From NCBI GenBank assembly GCA_017656345.1, contig JACDNZ010000010.1:19848-83847 (forward strand): a DNA stretch of 64,000 nucleotides. The letters run 5' to 3'. The notes under the pieces were generated by a model. It was not told the origin of the DNA. It searched no databases and worked only from the letters and a program-made list of their open reading frames with translations. The translations under genes were made by a program, and so were the position numbers. Below are positions 31,051 to 40,479 of this stretch, in pieces (position 1 is the stretch's first letter; the number at the start of each line of letters is the position of its first letter). Origin of the DNA: Thermosipho sp. (in: thermotogales) (GTDB taxonomy: Bacteria; Thermotogota; Thermotogae; Thermotogales; Fervidobacteriaceae).

Positions 31051-31074
31051 AGAGGGGTTATACCCCTCTTTTAT
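31051..31074 (+). terminator. Rho-independent terminator after nrdJ
   Basis: AGAGGGG/CCCCTCT stem with TTATA loop and TTTT immediately after the nrdJ stop. A TATAAT follows at 31072-31077 without a clear -35. Confidence 0.85.
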
Positions 31075-31100
31075 AATAAAATAAGAGGCGGTGTTATTTT

Positions 31101-31358
31101 ATGTTTAATTTTATAGTAGTATGGACATTAGTATCTTTAACTGTTTGGCTTTTTGTAATACTAGAAAGGTATTGTTATAATGATAATTTAAAAGTGACTA
31201 GATTAGATATTGTTATTATGTTTTTAACATTACCCGGTGCTTTAGTTATTTTTGCAATATTAGGTTTTATAGCTATTTTATTATGTTTAGTAGATAAATT
31301 TGTAACAACTAAATTATGGGTATGGCTTAATGAACCAGTAATTAAGAATAAAAAATAA
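31101..31358 (+). CDS. Small two-pass membrane protein
   Basis: 85 residues with hydrophobic segments at about 3-22 (FIVVWTLVSLTVWLFVILE) and 36-64 (IVIMFLTLPGALVIFAILGFIAILLC), and a basic C-terminus. Could be holin-like in size and topology, but it is within nucleotide-metabolism genes and far from the glucosaminidase. Function unknown. Confidence 0.65.
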   Translation: MFNFIVVWTLVSLTVWLFVILERYCYNDNLKVTRLDIVIMFLTLPGALVIFAILGFIAILLCLVDKFVTTKLWVWLNEPVIKNKK

Positions 31359-31374
31359 AGGAGGACTTTACATT

Positions 31375-31926
31375 ATGAAGTTAATCTTAATTAATGGTGA
31401 ATCTAAAAGCGGTAAAAATACTGTAGCTAAAATGATGTATGAGAAATTAAGTAGAATTGTAGGCGAAGAAAGAGTTTTAATAATAGAAAATGCAAATAAA
31501 GTAAAAGAATTAGCTATAGAATTTTTTAATTGGAACAATATAAAAGACGAAAAAGGAAAGCAGTTATTGATAGATATAACAAATACAGGCTATAATTATA
31601 ACCCAACTTTCTGGGAAGAAAAGACTTTAAGGTCAATATTGTATTATACAGAAACTATCTCACCTTTAGATTATGTAATAATACCAGATTGGAGATATGA
31701 AAATACTTATAATTATTTTAGTCAAAATCCATTAATAGAGTCAGTAAAAACTATTAGAGTTGAAAGACCGAATTATGATAATGGTTATTCTGATAAAATA
31801 AAGAATGATTTATCAGAAATAGGTTTAAGAAATTTTAATTTTGACGCTTATATAATTAATTGTGGTGATTTAGAAGAGTTAGAAGAGAAAGTTGATATTG
31901 CATTAGATATGATAAGAGGGTGGTAA
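31375..31926 (+). CDS. Deoxynucleoside monophosphate kinase-like protein
   Basis: A 183-residue P-loop protein: NGESKSGKNTVAKMM at residues about 6-20, and DYVIIPDWRYENTYNYF, the DWR segment typical of phage dNMP kinases that carries substrate and catalytic contacts. VKTIRVERPNYD follows. It would phosphorylate dNMPs toward dNTPs, in keeping with the NrdJ, ThyX and Tdk neighbours. Whether it accepts a modified dGMP cannot be read here. Confidence 0.8.
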   Translation: MKLILINGESKSGKNTVAKMMYEKLSRIVGEERVLIIENANKVKELAIEFFNWNNIKDEKGKQLLIDITNTGYNYNPTFWEEKTLRSILYYTETISPLDYVIIPDWRYENTYNYFSQNPLIESVKTIRVERPNYDNGYSDKIKNDLSEIGLRNFNFDAYIINCGDLEELEEKVDIALDMIRGW

Positions 31927-31929
31927 TAA

Positions 31930-32256
31930 ATGAAGCATAAAGTAGTAATTACTGAAAAGAATGGAGAAAAGAGAAATATAGGATATTATGATGATGAAAA
32001 GAATGAGTTTGTAACTTTAAGAGATAATGGTAAACATTTATTAAGAAAATATAATGCTTGGGCTATAGATAAAAAGTTACTAGAAGAACTTTTAGCCCCT
32101 AAAAATACTACAATTATAATAAAAGACACTAAAAATAGAAAAGCTTATAAAATAAATGCTAAAGAGTTTTTAGAGAAAGGAAGAGAAGTAGATTTTCACC
32201 AACACAGGAAGCAAATTTATCTAAATATAAATAGTTTTGAAGTCACCAAGTATTGA
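31930..32256 (+). CDS. Hypothetical protein
   Basis: 108 residues, ATG 3 nt after the kinase stop with SD AGAGGGTGG. N-terminal beta segment (HKVVITEKNGEKRNIGYYDDEKNEFVTLRD), basic C-terminus with VDFHQHRKQIYLN. Function unknown. Confidence 0.6.
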   Translation: MKHKVVITEKNGEKRNIGYYDDEKNEFVTLRDNGKHLLRKYNAWAIDKKLLEELLAPKNTTIIIKDTKNRKAYKINAKEFLEKGREVDFHQHRKQIYLNINSFEVTKY

Positions 32257-32295
32257 AACTAGGGGTTTGACATACTCCTAGTTTTATTTTATAAT
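32256..32295 (+). terminator. Terminator with an embedded consensus promoter
   Basis: AAACTAGG/CCTAGTTT stem (32256-32263/32277-32284) followed by TTATTTT. Its loop contains a perfect TTGACA (32267-32272), and TATAAT (32290-32295) follows a 17-nt spacer. It should end upstream transcripts and start the ligase operon. Confidence 0.85.
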
Positions 32296-32336
32296 ATTAA
32301 TGTAATACAATTTTTATACATGAAAGGGGTTGTTAT

Positions 32337-32540
32337 ATGAGAGAGTTTAATTTTCAACAAGCATTTATGGCTTTAGAAAGAGGTAAAACAATTCAAAGTC
32401 TATTATCAGAAAATAAATTCAAAAAGATAGGTAACGATTATTATGTAGCAGGTATTAGAGATAAAGAATTTAGATTAGTTAAATTAGATGAAGGATTGTT
32501 TACATCTGGAGAAATTCAATGCACATGGTTTGTTTTCTAA
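32337..32540 (+). CDS. Hypothetical small protein
   Basis: 67 residues, SD AAAGGGG. MREFNFQQAFMALERGKTIQSL is like the start of the common phage DUF2829-type Thoeris anti-defence fold (xFxxAxxALxxGKxI), and the end CTWFVF also recalls it, but the protein is short and the match weak. Left as hypothetical. Confidence 0.55.
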   Translation: MREFNFQQAFMALERGKTIQSLLSENKFKKIGNDYYVAGIRDKEFRLVKLDEGLFTSGEIQCTWFVF

Positions 32541-32573
32541 ATTAAAAGCTGTATGTAATTAAGGAGGGTTGTA

Positions 32574-33965
32574 ATGAAGATAATAAAACAGAATAATAAT
32601 TTTATTAATGAAGTTACTGGAGAAATAATAGAACCTAAATTTAGTCATTTTACCTCTAAACAAGATTATTTAGACGCAGGAATAAAACCTATAGAGCCTA
32701 TGACAGCGCAAGAAGAGAAAAAAGAAGAAAAGTTAGAGCAGATATTACAAAGCAATAGTGGTTATTATGTAGAAGAAAAATTAGATGGAACACGTGCTAC
32801 AATACATTTCTTTAAAGACCATGCAAGAGTATTTAGTCGTAGAATAAGTAAGAAAACTGGTTGGTATGTAGAGAATACTGATTTACTCCCACATATAAGA
32901 GAAATTGCTATACCAGAATTAGAAGGTACTATAATTGACGGAGAGATGTATATTCCAGATAGACCTTTTAAAGATGTATCAAGTACATTAAACTGTTTAT
33001 GGGATAAAGCAATAGATAGACAGTTAGAGTTAGGTTTTATCCATTTAAAAGCTTTTGATATTTTATACTATAAAGGTATTAATATAAAACAAATGCCACT
33101 ATGGAAGAGAAAACAATATTTACATGATGTAGTAGAGATATTAAAATCTAATGGTATGTATTTTATAGATGAAATAAAATATTCTGATGATAAAATGAAG
33201 ATAAAGGTAACCACTAAATTGATAAAATTAATGAATAAAGATAGTTTTAATGAGAAATATCCGACTTTAGCTAAAGAAATTTATTCAAATAGTAAAGTCC
33301 CACCATTCGCAGGATTAGAATTATTAGTATCAAAGAAAGCATATTATGAATATATTGTAGCTTTAGGTGGAGAAGGTGTTATATTAAAGAATAAAGAAGG
33401 TAAATATTATCATAAAAGAACTAAAGAGTATATTAAAGTTAAGAAATTTGATACTTGGGATTGTGTAATTATAGATTATGTAGAACCTACAATGTTGTAT
33501 GAAGGTAAGACATTAAAAGAAGGAGGTACTTGGGATTATTGGGTTGACGCAGAAGATGATAGTTTAGTAGTACACAAATCTTTAACTTTAAAACAAGCAG
33601 ATGATGAAGGATTAATACCAGTAACAAAATTTTATGCAAATGATTGGATTGGTGCTATTAAATATGGTGTAGTAATTACTGACGAAGAATTAGAAGAATG
33701 GAAGAAAAAGAACCCTAAAGAGAAGCCAGAAGTTGTTGTAATAGATGATTATAAAATATTATGTGTTGGTGAAACAAGTGGAATGACCGAAGAAATAAGA
33801 GAGAAAATTAGTAATAATAAAGAAGAGTATTTAGGTAAAGTCATAGAAGTAAAAGCACAAGAAGTAATAAAGAAAACAGGTAAACTAAGACACCCTCAAT
33901 TTTTACGAATAAGAGAAGATAAAGATTTAAGTCAATGTATATGGAAAGACCATATAAGAGAATAA
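32574..33965 (+). CDS. ATP-dependent DNA ligase
   Basis: A 463-residue nucleotidyltransferase. Motif I YYVEEKLDGTRA with the adenylated Lys69, motif III-like IDGEMYI, motif IV LGGEGVILKN, motif V YIKVKKFD. A C-terminal OB-like part follows (KVIEVKAQEVIKKTGKLRHPQFLRIREDKD). It seals nicks during replication, recombination or repair. A ~60-residue N-terminal extension precedes motif I, and there is an insertion around residues 300-390 compared with minimal ligases. Confidence 0.9.
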   Translation: MKIIKQNNNFINEVTGEIIEPKFSHFTSKQDYLDAGIKPIEPMTAQEEKKEEKLEQILQSNSGYYVEEKLDGTRATIHFFKDHARVFSRRISKKTGWYVENTDLLPHIREIAIPELEGTIIDGEMYIPDRPFKDVSSTLNCLWDKAIDRQLELGFIHLKAFDILYYKGINIKQMPLWKRKQYLHDVVEILKSNGMYFIDEIKYSDDKMKIKVTTKLIKLMNKDSFNEKYPTLAKEIYSNSKVPPFAGLELLVSKKAYYEYIVALGGEGVILKNKEGKYYHKRTKEYIKVKKFDTWDCVIIDYVEPTMLYEGKTLKEGGTWDYWVDAEDDSLVVHKSLTLKQADDEGLIPVTKFYANDWIGAIKYGVVITDEELEEWKKKNPKEKPEVVVIDDYKILCVGETSGMTEEIREKISNNKEEYLGKVIEVKAQEVIKKTGKLRHPQFLRIREDKDLSQCIWKDHIRE

Positions 33966-33979
33966 TAAGGAGGTATTTT

Positions 33980-34189
33980 ATGAAAGATGTATTAATTTTT
34001 ATTGCAGGTTTAATTTTTGCGTTTGCTATTAATTCACTTGTATTATTAATATTTTCATTACCTTTAACCTTTTTATATAATTTAGTTGCTAATAATTTTG
34101 GCTGGATAAATTTAAGTTATTTAAAAGTGTTTATTATTTTATGGATTTTAACATTATTGAATATGTTATTTAGACCTTCAAGTAACTAG
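33980..34189 (+). CDS. Small membrane protein
   Basis: The track start (33935) is inside the ligase gene; AAGGAGGT places the ATG at 33980, giving 69 residues. Two hydrophobic segments (about 4-32 and 48-62) suggest two membrane passes. It is the last gene before the terminator that precedes the morphogenesis module. Function unknown. Confidence 0.6.
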   Translation: MKDVLIFIAGLIFAFAINSLVLLIFSLPLTFLYNLVANNFGWINLSYLKVFIILWILTLLNMLFRPSSN

Positions 34190-34220
34190 CTGGATAAAAA
34201 ATGAATAATGTAGTACAATA

Positions 34221-34258
34221 AGGGTAGATACAAGTATGAGTATCTACCCTTTCTTTTT
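34221..34258 (+). terminator. Rho-independent terminator before the late genes
   Basis: AGGGTAGATAC/GTATCTACCCT 11-bp stem, 8-nt loop and TTCTTTTT. It separates the metabolism block from terminase. Confidence 0.9.
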
Positions 34259-34296
34259 GCCTAACGTGGAAATTAACATACTAGGAGGTGAAGTAT

Positions 34297-35958
34297 TTGA
34301 ATAGAGAACTTAGACGTAAAATGAGAAGAGTACTAAAAAGATTTAGTAGTAAAGTATTAATAAAAGCTAATGCACAGGGCAATAAAATTTCTACAACAGA
34401 GTTAGTTAATTTAATATTTAATTTTTTACCTTTATATTCTGGTATAAAGTTTTACCCATATCAAGAGCAATTTTCTAAAAGAATTATACGAAGTATACTA
34501 GAGAATGACGGTGCTGAAATAACAGCTTTATTTAGCCGACAAAGTGGTAAATCAGAAACTATAGCCACTACAACAGGTGGGTTGATGATTATATTACCTA
34601 AATTAGCTAATATGCCTATGTTTGCTAACGATAAAAGACTACAGATGTTTAAAGACGGTTTATGGGTTGGCATATTTGCCCCTAGTCAAAGACAAGCACA
34701 AATAACTTATAACAGAATAAAGTCTAGGATACAATCTAGAAATGCACAAGCAGTATTAGCTGACCCAGATTTTAATTTAGAATTTAGTACATCTAATGGT
34801 CAAACAGTTGCTTTAACAAATGGTAGTTTTGCTACAGCTATTTCTGCTTCTGATGGAAGTAATATAGAGGGTGAAAGTTTTAAATTATTAATTTTAGAAG
34901 AGTGCCAAGATATTTCAGATTTTAAAATCCGTAAAAGTATTCTTCCTATGGGTTCAGCTTATAACTCTACAGTTGTAAAAATAGGTACTGCTACAACATT
35001 TAAAGGAGATTTTTATGAGTCTATACAAAGAAATAAAAAAGACTATGAGAGAGGTAAAAGTAGATATAAAAATCATTTTGAATATAACTATAAAGTAGTA
35101 ATGAAATACAATCCTAAATATGAAAAGTATGTAATGAAGCAAAAATATAGATTAGGGGAATTTTCTGATGAATTTAGAATGTCTTATAACCTAGAGTGGA
35201 TACTTGAAAGAGGTATGTTTATAGATATAGATAAATTTGAAAAATTATGTTGTGTACCAGATTTAGGAAGAGTACCTTATGATAAAACTAAAAATCACGT
35301 AGCAGGTATAGATTTAGCTAAAAAAGAAGACAGTACAGTTGTAACTATAGTTGAAGTTGATTGGGAAAACCCTGTTGTAGTTGAAAAATCAGATAGTGTA
35401 GATGTACCAGATTTTATTGCATATGAAGTTACATTAAAAGATTGGTTAGAAATACAAGGAACTGATTATAACGAACAATATTATATAATTATGGATTATC
35501 TTAAAAACTTTAATATTAGCCGACTTGTAATAGACGCAACAGCAGAGGGAAGTATGGCAGATAGATTAAGAGCAAATTTACCTTACGAAGTTATACCCTT
35601 TGTATTTAGTTCAGTAGCAAAATCAGATTTATATAAACATTTTGATAGAGAGATAAAAGCAGGTAGAATTAAAATTCCTGCTAATGAGGAAACTAAAAAG
35701 ACTAGAGAATATAAAAAATTTATACAACAAATGACCGAATTACAAAAAGATTATAGAGGACAAATACTTGTAGTATCACACCCACCACAAAGAGGTGCAC
35801 ATGATGACTTCCCAGATTCACTAGCTTTAGCAGTATGGGGTGCTAAAGAAGAGGGTACTACTAGAATAGAAGTAGTAAATAATAATCATTTTATATCAAA
35901 AAGTGATTTGAATAGATTTTATTTAGGAAGAAATAGATTAACTGCTAGAAGGAGGTAA
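34297..35958 (+). CDS. terL: Terminase large subunit
   Basis: The track GTG (34288) overlaps the SD AGGAGG; the TTG at 34297 is the likely start, giving about 553 residues. ATPase: Walker A SRQSGKSE (about 88), Walker B LLILEECQD. Nuclease: GIDLAKKEDSTVV (first Asp), VIDATAEGS, and HDDFPDSLALA (C-terminal acidic residues). It cuts and pumps DNA into the procapsid. No small terminase was recognised next to it. Confidence 0.93.
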   Translation: MNRELRRKMRRVLKRFSSKVLIKANAQGNKISTTELVNLIFNFLPLYSGIKFYPYQEQFSKRIIRSILENDGAEITALFSRQSGKSETIATTTGGLMIILPKLANMPMFANDKRLQMFKDGLWVGIFAPSQRQAQITYNRIKSRIQSRNAQAVLADPDFNLEFSTSNGQTVALTNGSFATAISASDGSNIEGESFKLLILEECQDISDFKIRKSILPMGSAYNSTVVKIGTATTFKGDFYESIQRNKKDYERGKSRYKNHFEYNYKVVMKYNPKYEKYVMKQKYRLGEFSDEFRMSYNLEWILERGMFIDIDKFEKLCCVPDLGRVPYDKTKNHVAGIDLAKKEDSTVVTIVEVDWENPVVVEKSDSVDVPDFIAYEVTLKDWLEIQGTDYNEQYYIIMDYLKNFNISRLVIDATAEGSMADRLRANLPYEVIPFVFSSVAKSDLYKHFDREIKAGRIKIPANEETKKTREYKKFIQQMTELQKDYRGQILVVSHPPQRGAHDDFPDSLALAVWGAKEEGTTRIEVVNNNHFISKSDLNRFYLGRNRLTARRR

Positions 35959-35962
35959 TTAA

Positions 35963-37498
35963 ATGGAATTTAAAAGACGTTACAAATTTCAAGATTTAAA
36001 CACTTTAGGATTACTTTCTCTTCAAAATGAAATTTCGCCAGAAGATACAGTTAGACTTATGAGAATTTACCAAGCATGGAACTTTTATGATGGCTACCAT
36101 TGGGAGAATATACCACCACAAGATAAGCCAGAAGTAACAGTAAATTATTGTAGACGCTTTGTAGACAAATTTGTAGCTTTTGAATTAGGTAAAGGTTTCT
36201 CTATAAAATACCCAGAAAAGATAGAGAAAACTATTGTAACTGAAACAGGTAAGAATATTGTTCAATATTTAGAAGATATTTGGAAAGCTAATAAAAAGAA
36301 CTTATTTTGTATAGAATTAGGTCAAAGTAAATCCATAACAGGTGATGGTTGGGTTCAAGTAAAATTTGAAGAGCCTGGAACTTATCCAGACCCATTCTCT
36401 CTATTCCCTAATGGAAGAATAAGAATTTTAGTTATACCGACTAGTATTGTATTTCCAGAATATGATAAACATGATAAGGATATACTAACTAAAATGACAA
36501 TAGCTTACCCTATAGAAGTTGAAACTGTAGGAGTTGTAAGTAGAAGAAGAAAAGTAAAGAAAGTTATATATAAACAAGTATGGACTGATAAAACACTAGA
36601 AATTTGGGAAGGTAGTGAGTTAGTATATAGTACTTCTAATAAATATGGTGTTATACCTTTTGTGCAAATAAAGAATTTCCCAATAGTAGGTAGAACAGAA
36701 GGTTTAGGTGATTTAGAAGATATTATACCTCTAAATGTTGAGTTAAACTTAAAGAAATCTGATGTATCAGAAATAATAGATTACCATTCAGCCCCAGTTA
36801 CAGTTGTTTTTGGTGCAAGAATTAGTCAATTAGAAAAAGGTGCTAATAAAATATGGGGAGGTTTACCTAAAGACGCTAAAGTAACAAACTTAGAATTAAC
36901 AGGTGATTTAACTGCAAGTGTAAATTATATAGAAAGTATAAGAAAAGCAATTCACGAAATAGGAAGTATACCAGAAGGGGCTTTAGGTAGTGGTATGCAT
37001 ATAAGTAATACTAGTGGTGTAGCACTACAGCTATTAAACTTACCTATTATAGAAAGAGTTAGAATAAAGAGAATGAGTACTAAAGAAGGTATTGAACAAA
37101 TAAATAGATTAATATTATTAATTTCTCTAAAAGAAGGGCTGATAACAAAGCCTAATGATATTTCAAATTACGATTTTTATTCAAGTGAAGTAATATTCCC
37201 AGATGTATTACCTAAAGATGAATTAATAGAATTACAGAAGATAGAGCAAGAAATGAAGTTAGGTCTAGAAAATAGAGAAGGTGCTATGGAAAGATTGGGT
37301 AGAAAAGATATTCAAGCTAAATTAAGATTAATAGATGAAGATAGAATGAGAAATCCTCTTATATATGGTTTAGATGAAGAATCAACTTTAGGTGTAAATA
37401 AAGAAGGTAAAGAAAAGAAATTAAATAGTGGTCTTACTAATGGAGAAACTGCAATAGAGCAAGTTAGAAAAGAGATAAACGGACAGAATAAAGCATAG
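35963..37498 (+). CDS. Portal protein (SPP1 gp6-like)
   Basis: A 511-residue protein with YNFYDGYHWE-type start (AWNFYDGYHWENIPPQDKPEVTVNYCRRFVDKFVAFELGKGF), a crown/wing region, and HEIGSIPEGALGSGMHISNTSGVALQLLNLPIIERVRIKR, the conserved helical stem region of the SPP1-type portal. It forms the dodecameric channel at the head vertex. Position directly after terL is standard. Confidence 0.92.
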   Translation: MEFKRRYKFQDLNTLGLLSLQNEISPEDTVRLMRIYQAWNFYDGYHWENIPPQDKPEVTVNYCRRFVDKFVAFELGKGFSIKYPEKIEKTIVTETGKNIVQYLEDIWKANKKNLFCIELGQSKSITGDGWVQVKFEEPGTYPDPFSLFPNGRIRILVIPTSIVFPEYDKHDKDILTKMTIAYPIEVETVGVVSRRRKVKKVIYKQVWTDKTLEIWEGSELVYSTSNKYGVIPFVQIKNFPIVGRTEGLGDLEDIIPLNVELNLKKSDVSEIIDYHSAPVTVVFGARISQLEKGANKIWGGLPKDAKVTNLELTGDLTASVNYIESIRKAIHEIGSIPEGALGSGMHISNTSGVALQLLNLPIIERVRIKRMSTKEGIEQINRLILLISLKEGLITKPNDISNYDFYSSEVIFPDVLPKDELIELQKIEQEMKLGLENREGAMERLGRKDIQAKLRLIDEDRMRNPLIYGLDEESTLGVNKEGKEKKLNSGLTNGETAIEQVRKEINGQNKA

Positions 37499-37512
37499 CG
37501 TGGTGAAACCCC

Positions 37513-37860
37513 TTGCCTAAAGAAAAGTATTTAGTAAAAGACCTGCCTATTATATATAGAAAAGAAAATTTTGTAGTATATAGAAAATATAATATGGATT
37601 TTATAGTCCACAATATTAATTTACCTTTTAATAAGGGTCATACTCATATAAAAAGTTATAAATTTAGTATAGATATAATCAATTATATTTTAGAGGAAAG
37701 AATACCTTATAATTTAACTTATAGTCAGTTAAAATCTATGTTAAGGATTAGTACTAATGAAAGATTTAAAAGTAAAATACGTTGTTTAATGATAAGAAAA
37801 CACAGAAAAAATAAACAAAGGTATAGAAATAAATCTCAACAAATACCCAGTAATAGATAA
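37513..37860 (+). CDS. Hypothetical basic protein
   Basis: 115 residues from a TTG start 12 nt after the portal stop, with only a weak SD. Aromatic and basic throughout, ending RKHRKNKQRYRNKSQQIPSNR. No family recognised. Position between portal and scaffold would suit a minor head protein, but this is positional only. Confidence 0.5.
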   Translation: MPKEKYLVKDLPIIYRKENFVVYRKYNMDFIVHNINLPFNKGHTHIKSYKFSIDIINYILEERIPYNLTYSQLKSMLRISTNERFKSKIRCLMIRKHRKNKQRYRNKSQQIPSNR

Positions 37861-37876
37861 AATTTAATTAAAAGGG

Positions 37877-37905
37877 TTACAATTACTAAATTCCTATGTT
37901 ATTAT
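37877..37905 (+). promoter_or_regulatory. Possible promoter for the scaffold-capsid genes
   Basis: TTACAA (37877-37882), 17 nt, TATTAT (37900-37905) in the 123-nt gap before the gene at 37984. Only partial -35 match. Confidence 0.35.
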
Positions 37906-37983
37906 AAGGGTGAAGAGTAGTAAAAATGTAGGACTATAACGTGGCAAAATTTATAAATAAAATATTATTAGGAGGTGCTTTAC

Positions 37984-38106
37984 ATGATAAAAGTAAAAGC
38001 AGGAATAACAGACCCTTATTTAAAAGAACAAAAAATATCTAAAATTCACAAGAGTAGACACGTAACTCAAAGAGGTTACACTTCAAAAAATACTAATATA
38101 AAATAA
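37984..38106 (+). CDS. Hypothetical 40-residue basic protein
   Basis: Too short for the track. AGGAGGTG precedes ATG 37984; product MIKVKAGITDPYLKEQKISK...TSKNTNIK is Lys-rich. It lies just before the scaffold gene. Function unknown. Confidence 0.55.
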   Translation: MIKVKAGITDPYLKEQKISKIHKSRHVTQRGYTSKNTNIK

Positions 38107-38138
38107 TAATTAAAACTAATAAGGAGGTAGAATTAATT

Positions 38139-38930
38139 ATGAAAAGATATTTTGGTTTTAATGCAAGAATTATTATGAACAATATCAAGGGAAGTTTGAT
38201 TAAATCAGTTTTTGCAGAAGAAGGTAATGATGACCCTAGCAAAACTAACCAAGATGATGGTAATAATACTAACGCTAACAACAACAACAACTCTAATAGC
38301 AACATTACTATTAATTTTGAAGATTTAATTAGTAAAGCTAGGAAAGAGGAAAAAGCAAAATTATACCCTCAAATAGAGGATTTAAAGAAGAAAAACGCTG
38401 ATTTAGTTGAAAAGAATAATAAACTTCTTTTAGAAGTTGAAACTAAAAATAAGGAAATTGAAACACTAAAGAGTGAGATTGAAAACTTAAAGAAAAGTAA
38501 GGTAGAGTCAGAAAGTGAAACTGTAAAAAGACTTAATAAGGAGATTGAAGATTTGAAAGCTAAATTAGAACAAGCTGAAAATTCTAAAGTAGACAGAGCA
38601 AAATTAGAAGAGGAAATAGAAGCAAAATTAAAAGCTGAATACGAAGTTAAACTTTATAGGTTAGAAAAACTTAGCGACCCAGAAATAAGAGATAAAGTAA
38701 TACCAGAATTAGTTACTGGTACTACTAAAGAAGAAATAGATAAAGCTATAGAATTTTCTAAGAAGAAATATGAAGAAATTGTTAATTCAGTTATGAATAG
38801 AACTAGGGTTTCAACTACTGTAAATCCAGATATTTCAAGAATTACTCAAAAAGAATTTAATTTATCGGATATTCAAAATATGTCTGTTTCAGAATGGGCA
38901 GAGTATAGAAAGAAATTAGGACTAAGATAA
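38139..38930 (+). CDS. Capsid scaffold protein
   Basis: 263 residues immediately before the capsid gene. N-terminal leader ends ...KGSLIKSVFAE, followed by an Asn-rich linker (NNTNANNNNNSNSN), a long coiled coil (residues about 70-190, EIETLKSEIENLKKSK), and a C-terminal helical part (LSDIQNMSVSEWAEYRKKLGL) that would contact the capsid protein. Layout is that of Firmicute phage scaffolds. No protease domain is fused or adjacent. Confidence 0.85.
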   Translation: MKRYFGFNARIIMNNIKGSLIKSVFAEEGNDDPSKTNQDDGNNTNANNNNNSNSNITINFEDLISKARKEEKAKLYPQIEDLKKKNADLVEKNNKLLLEVETKNKEIETLKSEIENLKKSKVESESETVKRLNKEIEDLKAKLEQAENSKVDRAKLEEEIEAKLKAEYEVKLYRLEKLSDPEIRDKVIPELVTGTTKEEIDKAIEFSKKKYEEIVNSVMNRTRVSTTVNPDISRITQKEFNLSDIQNMSVSEWAEYRKKLGLR

Positions 38931-38958
38931 AAAATACTAGAAGGAGGAATGATACATT

Positions 38959-39999
38959 ATGTTTATTAAAAAGTTTTTCTTAAATGTATACGCTGAAAGC
39001 CAGATAACAACTGTTGTTAATAGTGGTACTGTTGATAGTGGTACTGCTGTAGTTTTAGATAATGCTGTAAGAGCAGTATATTCAAAAGAGATTGAATTTA
39101 AGGCTATGCCTAACATGAGATTTTTACAATTTGCAACTATAAAAACTGAATTAGGGGTAGAACCTGGATTAACTATCAATATGCTAACTTATGATAACTT
39201 AAAAATGGGCGGTGCTTTAACAGAAGGAGTTAGAATGTCTACTCAAGCACTAAGCTCAAGTATGAAACAAATAACTGTAGGTGAAAGAGGTAACGCTATT
39301 TCAGTATCAGAACTAACTCTAAAATCTGCATTTGATGATGTAATGGCTACTGCAAGTACATTACTTGCAAGAGATATGGCTTTAGTTTTAGACTGTGAAT
39401 TAAGAGATACATTATTAAATGGATTAACTAATACTATCTATGCTAGAAAGTCAGATGGAACTAAAGTTTCTGATAGAAGTGGTATGGATAAAACTTGTAC
39501 TCTTTCAGTAGCTACTATTAAAGACGCTGTTGAGATATTAGCTACTAATAACGCACCTAAGTTTGATGGAAACTACTATGTATGTTTTGTTCACCCTCAT
39601 CAATCAAGAACATTAAGAGATGACCCAGCTTGGATTGAAGCTAGTAAATATGGTGCACCAGACCAATTATTTACTGGTGAAATTGGAAGAATTGATGACG
39701 TAAGATTTATTGAAACTACTTTAATGACAAACGGTGCTGCACCTGTAGATGACCCAGCATATGACGCTACTTTAGCTAATATTGACCCAGACGGAACTCC
39801 AGATAGTGGTGATGAGTTCAATATCTACAAAGCAGTAATCTTTGGAGAAAATACTTATGGTTTAGCTATTGCTTTACCTGTTGAGTTAAGAGATAACGGA
39901 GTTACTGACTTTGGTCGTGAGCATGGTTTAGCTTGGTATGCTATTTGGGGTGCTGGAATATTACATGACAATTATGGTGTAGTAATAGAAACTGCTTAA
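38959..39999 (+). CDS. Major capsid protein (N4-gp56-like)
   Basis: 346 residues. After a leader MFIKKFFLNVYAE, the body begins SQITTVVNSGTVDSG and contains VYSKEIEFKAMPNMRFLQFATIKTELGVEPG, KQITVGERGNAISVSELTLKSA, and near the end DNGVTDFGREHGLAWYAIWGAGIL, a conserved capsid C-terminal motif of the N4-gp56 type. HK97-fold shell subunit. The leader appears additional to the family's usual start and may be cleaved. Confidence 0.9.
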   Translation: MFIKKFFLNVYAESQITTVVNSGTVDSGTAVVLDNAVRAVYSKEIEFKAMPNMRFLQFATIKTELGVEPGLTINMLTYDNLKMGGALTEGVRMSTQALSSSMKQITVGERGNAISVSELTLKSAFDDVMATASTLLARDMALVLDCELRDTLLNGLTNTIYARKSDGTKVSDRSGMDKTCTLSVATIKDAVEILATNNAPKFDGNYYVCFVHPHQSRTLRDDPAWIEASKYGAPDQLFTGEIGRIDDVRFIETTLMTNGAAPVDDPAYDATLANIDPDGTPDSGDEFNIYKAVIFGENTYGLAIALPVELRDNGVTDFGREHGLAWYAIWGAGILHDNYGVVIETA

Positions 40000-40022
40000 T
40001 TTAGAATTAACGTAGATTTAAT

Positions 40023-40058
40023 GGGAAGGATAATTATTTATATTCCTTCCCTTTATTT
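40023..40058 (+). terminator. Terminator after the capsid gene
   Basis: GGGAAGGA/TCCTTCCC stem with a 13-nt loop followed by TTTATTT. Likely partial, reducing expression of downstream genes relative to capsid. Confidence 0.7.
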
Positions 40059-40079
40059 AAAATAAAGGAGGTATTTATC

Positions 40080-40466
40080 ATGGCTGATAAGGTTAAATGT
40101 CAATATTGTGGTAAATTCTTTTCTGAAAAAGGTATAAAGAAACATGAGAAATCATGTTATAAAAACCCTTTAAATGCTAATAAAAATGAAGAAGTTATAA
40201 TTATTGATGAAGATAAAAAAGAAGAGGAAGTAAAAGTACTAAAGAAATTAGAGAAACAAGAGCAAGAAACTAAAAAAGAAGAGGTAACTTTAGTTGTTAA
40301 TACTAAAAAGCCTGTAGAACCTAAGAAGGTTAAAATAAAGACTAAGAAATACCATAGATGTCATATAGGTGGTAATTGGTATGAGTTTTTCCCAGATAAA
40401 GTCTATACTGTACCTGTAAATGTAAAGGAGATTTTGTTAAGAGCAAATATTTTAATGCCTTTATAG
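40080..40466 (+). CDS. C2HC-finger small virion-region protein (paralogue 1)
   Basis: 128 residues. N-terminal CQYCGKFFSEKGIKKHEKSC is a CxxC...HxxxxC zinc finger. A Lys/Glu-rich linker follows, then RCHIGGNWYEFFPDKVYTVPVNVKEILLRANILMPL. The next gene has the same order of finger and end domain. Position just after the capsid suggests a head-decoration or head-completion role, but no family is recognised. Confidence 0.7.
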   Translation: MADKVKCQYCGKFFSEKGIKKHEKSCYKNPLNANKNEEVIIIDEDKKEEEVKVLKKLEKQEQETKKEEVTLVVNTKKPVEPKKVKIKTKKYHRCHIGGNWYEFFPDKVYTVPVNVKEILLRANILMPL

Positions 40467-40479
40467 GAAGTGATAGTCT

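Noticed and set aside
32337-32540. Thoeris anti-defence (DUF2829-like) protein
   Set aside because: Only the start and a few end residues resemble the family and the protein is short; not enough to assign.
34200-34296. Clear late promoter for terminase
   Set aside because: Only a weak TACAAT without a -35 could be found; a phage-sigma promoter may exist but its consensus is unknown.
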